From Telopea speciosissima (lineage: Eukaryota; Streptophyta; Magnoliopsida; Proteales; Proteaceae), in assembly GCF_018873765.1 (NCBI RefSeq), contig NC_057920.1:10181307-10245306 (forward strand): 64,000 bases of DNA, in the 5' to 3' direction. Made by a program: the position numbers and the translations under genes. Of this stretch, positions 58,709 through 64,000 are shown in pieces (positions within the stretch are counted from its first letter, which is position 1; each line of letters begins with the position of its first letter). The notes beneath the pieces are model-generated. The model searched no databases. It was not told the origin of the DNA and saw nothing but the letters and a program-made list of their open reading frames with translations.

Positions 58709-59702
58709 CACACACCCATACCCAAACACATTTAATTTTTGTACATTTTCTCCATCAGTCACTTTCTGCCATTTTACCTTCCCAGATCTTTTCATCCACA
58801 ACGAAAATGTCCAAGGGAAGAAAAGATAGAAACCCATAATTGGCAATAATAATGGAAACGGAATGGATCTCATTAATTTCAGCTTTAATTAAAGTTTGTT
58901 TATCCCCATAAGTAATTATTTGAAATATGAAAATGTTAAAACAACATCCCTGTGAAGAAATCATTTGAACTTTGAATCTTTATAACAATCATCACTCATA
59001 CAATGACGCCTTATTGAGTCACAGCCGTCTACCTACGGATCAAGTTCATCTCCAAGGAGGCGTGCGCCTAGGGTGCCGCTAGGCATCCAACGACTGAGTT
59101 GTGCCACACACATCTCGATGCATGCTTAGGGATATGTGCGACACAATTCAATGGCTGATAGCACCCTGAGCATGCTGGGCTCCTTGGAAACGAACTAAAT
59201 TCTCTACCTTGTTCTCTGGGTTTTTTTTTTTAAATAAATTTCATGCTTAATTTTGTACTATAAATCATGAGAATTTATTTGCAAAAAATAAATAGAACAA
59301 ATTTTTATTTTCCTTATTAATTTCTTGACAAACACATCCTTAATTAAAAATTGGGATGAAAATGAATTCATTTCTTTGGTGATGAGTGATGACTAATAAG
59401 TTGACCAAAAGCATGTGGGCCTCGAGAATAGCATAAATAGACAATAAAATTAGAAACAGAATATTAAAGAAATAATAATTTCTTTTGGTAGGAGGCAACC
59501 TATGACAATATGATCAGACGGTTAGATTTAAAAAAAAAATGGTTCGAGCAACGATCAATGATCAATGATGATGAAGATGCGTGCATCAGTTTGAGGATTG
59601 AGGGATCCTCATGTAGTTGTGTTCTTGTTGAAAGATACCCTTGCACTGACTGTTTTCGCTCTCTCTCGTACTGTAAATATTTCTAAATTTTATTTTCAAT
59701 AG

Positions 59703-60066
59703 TAAGGGTGTCAATCGGGCGGTTTGGTTTCGTTTTTTCTATTTCGATGTGAGTTTTAAGGAAACTGAAATCAAACTAATAAGGATTTTTCGGTTTGTAA
59801 TATCGGTTTTAATTCAGTTTGGTTTGAAACTCGGGTATATGCTGATTTGGATAGGGATTGGGTAGAGTTTTTAGGGTTTGGGGGATTAGTTTTAGTGTTC
59901 GGTTCGGTCCTATCGGTGGCCCGTCAGTTTAACCCAAACCGAGTCAAAATAGACTTGTGCTATAACCCGTAAATCGAACCGATAAGGCCTTGGTTCGATT
60001 TGGATCAAACTCGATCGGGTCAGGTCAGGCCATTTTACCGGTACAATTTAGGTTTTGACACCCTTA
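59703..60066. mobile_element. hAT-type MITE, TAAGGGTGTCAA ends
   Basis: taagggtgtcaatcgggcgg at the left and ggttttgacaccctta at the right form inverted ends. The body is rich in cggttt and cgaacc words. No clear target duplication. It lies in the 1.6-kb part absent from copy A. Confidence 0.65.
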
Positions 60067-60419
60067 ATTTCCACCATAAAAAAGAGAGAGAGGGAGCTCA
60101 TCGGTTCAAATCAGTGACTTAAGTTTATAACAAAACAAGAAAACAAGAATGAAGTTTGTATCATGTAATTAAATTTACAAGTGTTCTGAATCAAAATCTC
60201 TGACCCTATGTGTGCTTTTTATTGGCTCCCGTGCTGATGAAAGGGGCACACAGCCTGGGAGTAATCTCCCTCTTAATTTTAAAAAAGTATGAAATGCCAA
60301 TAAGATTATGTTTGGTTGACATGAAATGGATAGAAAAAGAATAAAAAAATTCAATTTATATTTTGAATATAAGGAGAAATAGATACATAAATGAATTTTC
60401 TCATAATTCATTATTTTTT

Positions 60420-60640
60420 AGTCTGGACTTTCCATAGGACCCATTTTATTGACTGGATTCATCACAACTTTAGCTACTTTAGCAGCTTTGCCAATTACTC
60501 GAGATTCCCGATTGTTCCATTTCTTGATGTTAGCAATGCACATCAGTCAAATAGGATTATTTTCTTCTCGTGACCTTTTTCTTTTTTTCATGTGGGAGTC
60601 AGAATTATTTCCCCTTTTTTTTTTTCTTGCATTCACTTAA
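60420..60640 (+). pseudogene. ndhD: Plastid ndhD fragment in the nucleus (NUPT)
   Basis: Translation from about 60420 gives [20 protein letters not shown], then [15 protein letters not shown], then [10 protein letters not shown] and MWESELF. This is the central part of plastid-encoded NdhD, with a few changes (Leu for the usual Trp after LAA, and a lost codon near FFMWE). No start or end of the gene is present. It is a nuclear copy of plastid DNA and cannot work. Copy A has only the last part, at 42461-42510. Confidence 0.88.
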
Positions 60641-60876
60641 AATAAGAAACAATCACTAGCATTTGGTGCACTAATTAACTGCATTTTGGTGCATTCTTTT
60701 TCTTTCTTTTCTTTTTTAATATACAGTTCCAAGAATTGAATTCATGACCTATTAATTATAAGTTGGAAGTGTTTGCCATCTGAGTTAACACCGTTAACAC
60801 CCTTGGATTAACTCATTAACTCCCCAATCTAGTCTTATAAAGTAATCTACTAAGACAAATTTTATCATATAAAGTA

Positions 60877-61023
60877 ATGGGAGAAGTTTTCATACACGGT
60901 CGTGTCCCCTCTCACAAAGAATTGGAGAAGTCATAAACCCCCAGCCATTAATTAATGCCTTGAAACTCCCAGCACCCTCTCACATACACGGCTTTCACAG
61001 TCGTGTATGAAAACTTTCCCCAT
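60877..61023. mobile_element. MITE with 5-bp target duplication, copy B only
   Basis: The ends atgggagaagttttcatacac and the inverse of atggggaaagttttcataca are inverted repeats. AAGTA flanks it at 60872-60876 and 61024-61028. Copy A has the empty site ataaagtaatctac at about 43193-43206. Confidence 0.86.
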
Positions 61024-61249
61024 AAGTAATCTACTATTTTATTTATTTGAGAGAAAGAACATTAATTACTTGGTCGCACCCCTTATGCCTTCTCACACGG
61101 TGTGCGGAAAGATCATCCCACCCTTGTCATTGGTCCAGTCGTTGGCACAATGACCACACAATCAAACAACGTTCTTTTTCCTTTTTCATTTATATTTTCA
61201 CGAAAACCGCACAAACCAACCAATCAAATTCCAAGGACATTATCTAATA

Positions 61250-61600
61250 ATGAGGATAGTATATTATGAGCGGATACTCCAAGTATTTATGGATTCTTTC
61301 TTAATTGCTGGGATCGATCCCAAACTCATAAGTGGTTTTCCTAAGTTAGAGATGAAGAAATCGACCTTAGAAACAAAAAGCTTTAAGATTAATAGATCAA
61401 AGACGGAGTATATAATGTGTAACTTTAGTCATATTATGATGGATGATGACATGGTAAAAATTGAGGAAACAAAAATACCGTCAAGTGATTATTTCAGATA
61501 TCTAGGATCTATCATACACAAATATAACGTAGATGATGACATTTCACAAAGAATTAAAGTAGAATGGATGAAATAGAGAGATACAACCAGACTACTGGGT
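61250..61600 (+). mobile_element. RTE-type LINE fragment, copy B
   Basis: It matches 43470-43720. It reads GFKINRSKTEY-like codons (here KSFKINRSKTEYIMCNFSH), then a YFRYLGSIIH motif and ISQRIKVEWMK, the end of a LINE reverse transcriptase. Unlike copy A, it keeps the VKIEETKIPSSDYFRYLG piece but lacks everything after 61600. Confidence 0.85.
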
Positions 61601-62221
61601 GACCGAGACAATACCTACTAACTCACTAGACACTACTCTGCCACCTCTCTTGTCCTTGGACTTGGATTCTCTCTTTATTATATCTCTATAATACGGTTCA
61701 TTTGTTTTCGCTATGCTAATGATGTTAATTATGACAAAACATCATAAAAATCATACTTTAATACCTTTTTTTTTTCGATAATCGTACTTTAATACCATTT
61801 TTAACTTTTTATGAATCTGCAAGTGGAATAATGACCCCCCCAAGTAGATCCGATCGATCAGAGGATCCACGAACTTCATCCTGATCCTTAGACTGCACTA
61901 AATGGCGTGGTTTTTTTGTAAATTTAACCACAAATTAAGAGTGACTTACTTTTGGGGTCAACACTCAAAACACGTTGTTGGATCTTCTTCTGATATACCA
62001 ATTGTAGGAGGCTCCACTTGTTTTAATAATGTTGGTGGAACAGATAAAATACAAGAAGTGGTGGAAAGTTTTGATTGTTTAATTTCCAGATAAAAATGAA
62101 GATTATATGGCGGGTATCCCACGTGTCCATCGATTGGATAACTCAAAAATTAGACTCGATCATGGTTATCTGTTAGCTTGTCATTGCTAGTTAATTTTTT
62201 TTAAAAAAAAAAAAAAAACTG

Positions 62222-62279
62222 TATTCAATGCACGAAGCACTTTCCATTGCGGGGTTTGGAGAGAGATCATAATGTAAAT
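62222..62279 (-). mobile_element. Au-SINE 3' stub at the end of copy B
   Basis: It carries ttcaatgcacgaagcacttt and tgcggggtttggagagagat, the counterpart of 46630-46682. Similarity to copy A stops here. Confidence 0.7.
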
Positions 62280-62617
62280 TAATTTTGATTTTATCTCCAA
62301 AAAAATATATTTATAATTTATTTTAATATAGACGAACACAGAAATATATTTCAGATATTTTTTTTAACTTATGCAAGTAATAAAGAATCTCCTAAGTTGA
62401 TGGGTAAAGAACCCACCACTTGTGTCCATGTGAAGATACCCATAAATAAATAGGTCAAATTTCAGATAGATGCTTGGCTATATATAACCATCTAGGCTGT
62501 TGTCCTACTTGTCCCCACCCACCCACCTTCCTCAATATGAAGGACAGAAAATGAACTTAAACCTAATAAGGGTTAGATTATTAAGAGCAGCCATGATTCG
62601 ATACTGGTTTGCATCTC

Positions 62618-62915
62618 TTTTGAATCTATCTGAAATGGTGTTTACATTCATCACATGATTTGCTTATTTTTTTGAATCTAACTGCAATGGTGTCTAGATT
62701 CATCACATGATTTGCTTAATTTTTTGAATCTAACAGCAATGGTGTCTAGATTCATCACATGATTGCTTCTTTTTTGAATCTAACAGCAATGGTGTCTAGA
62801 TTTATTACATGGTTTGCATGTCTTTTGCATGAAGCAAACAATGACGTCTAGGTTCATCGTGTGTTTTGCTTCTCTTCACAATATAGCCACAATGAAGTTC
62901 AGGTTCATCATATTT
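62618..62915. repeat. Tandem repeat, about 52-bp unit
   Basis: Four clear units (gaatctaacagcaatggtgt, then ctagattcatcacatgattt) and two diverged ones follow each other. The later units lose the gaatct start but keep the ttcatca core. Confidence 0.85.
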
Positions 62916-63000
62916 GCATTTGTATGTGACTGTTTGGTTCCAAAGGAAATTAGAAGAAAGAGGAGTGAAATTTACAAACCTACAAAAAACAAAGGGGGGA

Positions 63001-63148
63001 AAAAGATCTCTACTTGGTGGTGTTTTCTATGCCCCTCTCATAGGGCACCATGAAGTGACGTTTCTACCCTCTGGGTAGATACTCAGGCATGCTCCCCCAT
63101 TAGCCCAAACGCTTGTCTAGAGATCATGTGACCAAGTAGAGATCTTTT
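63001..63148. mobile_element. MITE with perfect 18-bp ends
   Basis: AAAAGATCTCTACTTGGT at 63001-63018 is the exact inverse of 63131-63148. The element is 148 bp with short internal pairing. No clear target duplication. Confidence 0.8.
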
Positions 63149-63149
63149 G

Positions 63150-64000
63150 CCCAAAAACAAAATTGTAATTATTACTCTACATGATTATATTACAAACAAC
63201 AAATCATTCCATACTTGATCATAAAAGATCACTTTACTTCACATCTTAATTTCTCAGGGCTTCATTTGTTGCAATTAAAAAGAAGTTAAGGGAAAGTTTT
63301 TTAATTAATAACCAAATTTAAGTACACAACTTGTGACGTAATGATTACCACACAAAAAAAAAAAAACCTCCAATTTTATATTGATTTCATTTCTCTTCCC
63401 TTTATTGCCCTTGCAACCAAACTTGGAAAGGAATCTCCAGTTGAGCACTTGCATATATATCTGTCATGTAATAAATTAGGTGGGTTCCAAAATTTATAAA
63501 TAGGTAGACTCCAAGATCCCTTATTCAAACGTAAAGTTGTAGCCTAATCAAAATAAATTTTAGGTGGCCAAAAACATGTTAAGAAAAATCCAAGACTATA
63601 AGAGAGTGGACAACAATTGCTGCAGGAGCAGCAACACATATGCGTGAAAAAATTATAGTGATATATGCCAATACAGGGGAGAATATTTGATTGAATTATA
63701 TTATGAAATTTGATGTGACTAATTGATACTAGTTGAAGGAAATTTTTGAAAAAAATAAAAGGGTACAATAGAACTAGTATAGAGAAACCAAAGGTTTAAT
63801 TACAGGGTTTTGGTTTGATAATTTGAAGAATAAAATGCTAAATCACATCCTATGCAATGAAGATAAAGGGTCTCTAATCCCAATCTTTGAAACTTAAAAT
63901 TAGATTAGACACATGACATTATGTATGTGTAGACTATCTATCCATTGTGGGATTTGTGATATTAGTTGAAACATAAATTTAGGTGCCTCAATTATGGACC
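63150..64000. other. Intergenic, no gene recognised
   Basis: AT-rich sequence; only short frames without recognisable domains. Confidence 0.55.

Larger units (their letters stand above)
48130..62290. repeat. Segmental duplication, copy B
   Basis: This is collinear with 32220-46690 (anchors under copy A). Copy B has its own insertions: 48205-48650 (unidentified, splitting a block that is continuous at about 32285 in copy A), 49170-51250, 58450-58708 and 60877-61023. It also retains about 1.6 kb at 58790-60410 that copy A lacks. Confidence 0.93.

Noticed and set aside
1..64000. CRISPR arrays, operons, bacterial-type ribosome sites or riboswitches
   Set aside because: Introns, plant gene families and plant repeats show nuclear plant DNA; the tandem arrays have no spacer-repeat pattern.

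Overview
This is plant nuclear DNA. It is AT-rich, genes are split by GT-AG introns, and repeats dominate: Ty1-copia, hAT-like, RTE-type LINE, tRNA-derived SINEs and many small inverted-repeat elements. The genes match angiosperm families, but the species cannot be named from the sequence. Three kinds of real gene are present: a membrane-anchored RING E3 ligase (7384-8073, +), an intronless GT8 galacturonosyltransferase-like gene of the PARVUS/GATL1 type (29063-30130, +), and two tandem copies of a 12-exon PQ-loop membrane transporter gene (36161-39751 and 52805-56120, both -).

Layout. 1-975 is a degenerate repeat array. 1199-5902 is a nearly complete Ty1-copia element with 123-bp LTRs and an exact 5-bp target duplication; its gag-pol is broken. 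5940-6645 holds repeat relics, and 6700-8250 holds the RING gene. 8892-10397 is a non-autonomous hAT-type element with an exact 8-bp target duplication. 10400-28900 is repeat-rich intergenic DNA with a collapsed Copia element, SINEs, hairpin elements and an old pararetrovirus-like reverse transcriptase fragment. The PARVUS-like gene follows.

The right half is dominated by a tandem segmental duplication: copy A about 32220-46690, copy B about 48130-62290. Each copy carries a PQ-loop transporter gene, a SINE stub, a plastid ndhD fragment and a LINE 3' end. The copies differ by many small element insertions, several with clear target duplications and an empty site in the other copy. The spacer between them holds a fragment of a LUX/PCL1-type clock gene and a short unidentified reading frame.

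The most unusual observation is in exon 5 of the transporter pair. Copy B is in frame with the standard splice acceptor. Copy A carries a 1-bp insertion and is in frame only if an AG 7 nt further downstream is used; that same downstream acceptor would give a stop in copy B. The genes do not form an operon or an obvious pathway, although the RING and PARVUS-like pair may be an old conserved neighbourhood.
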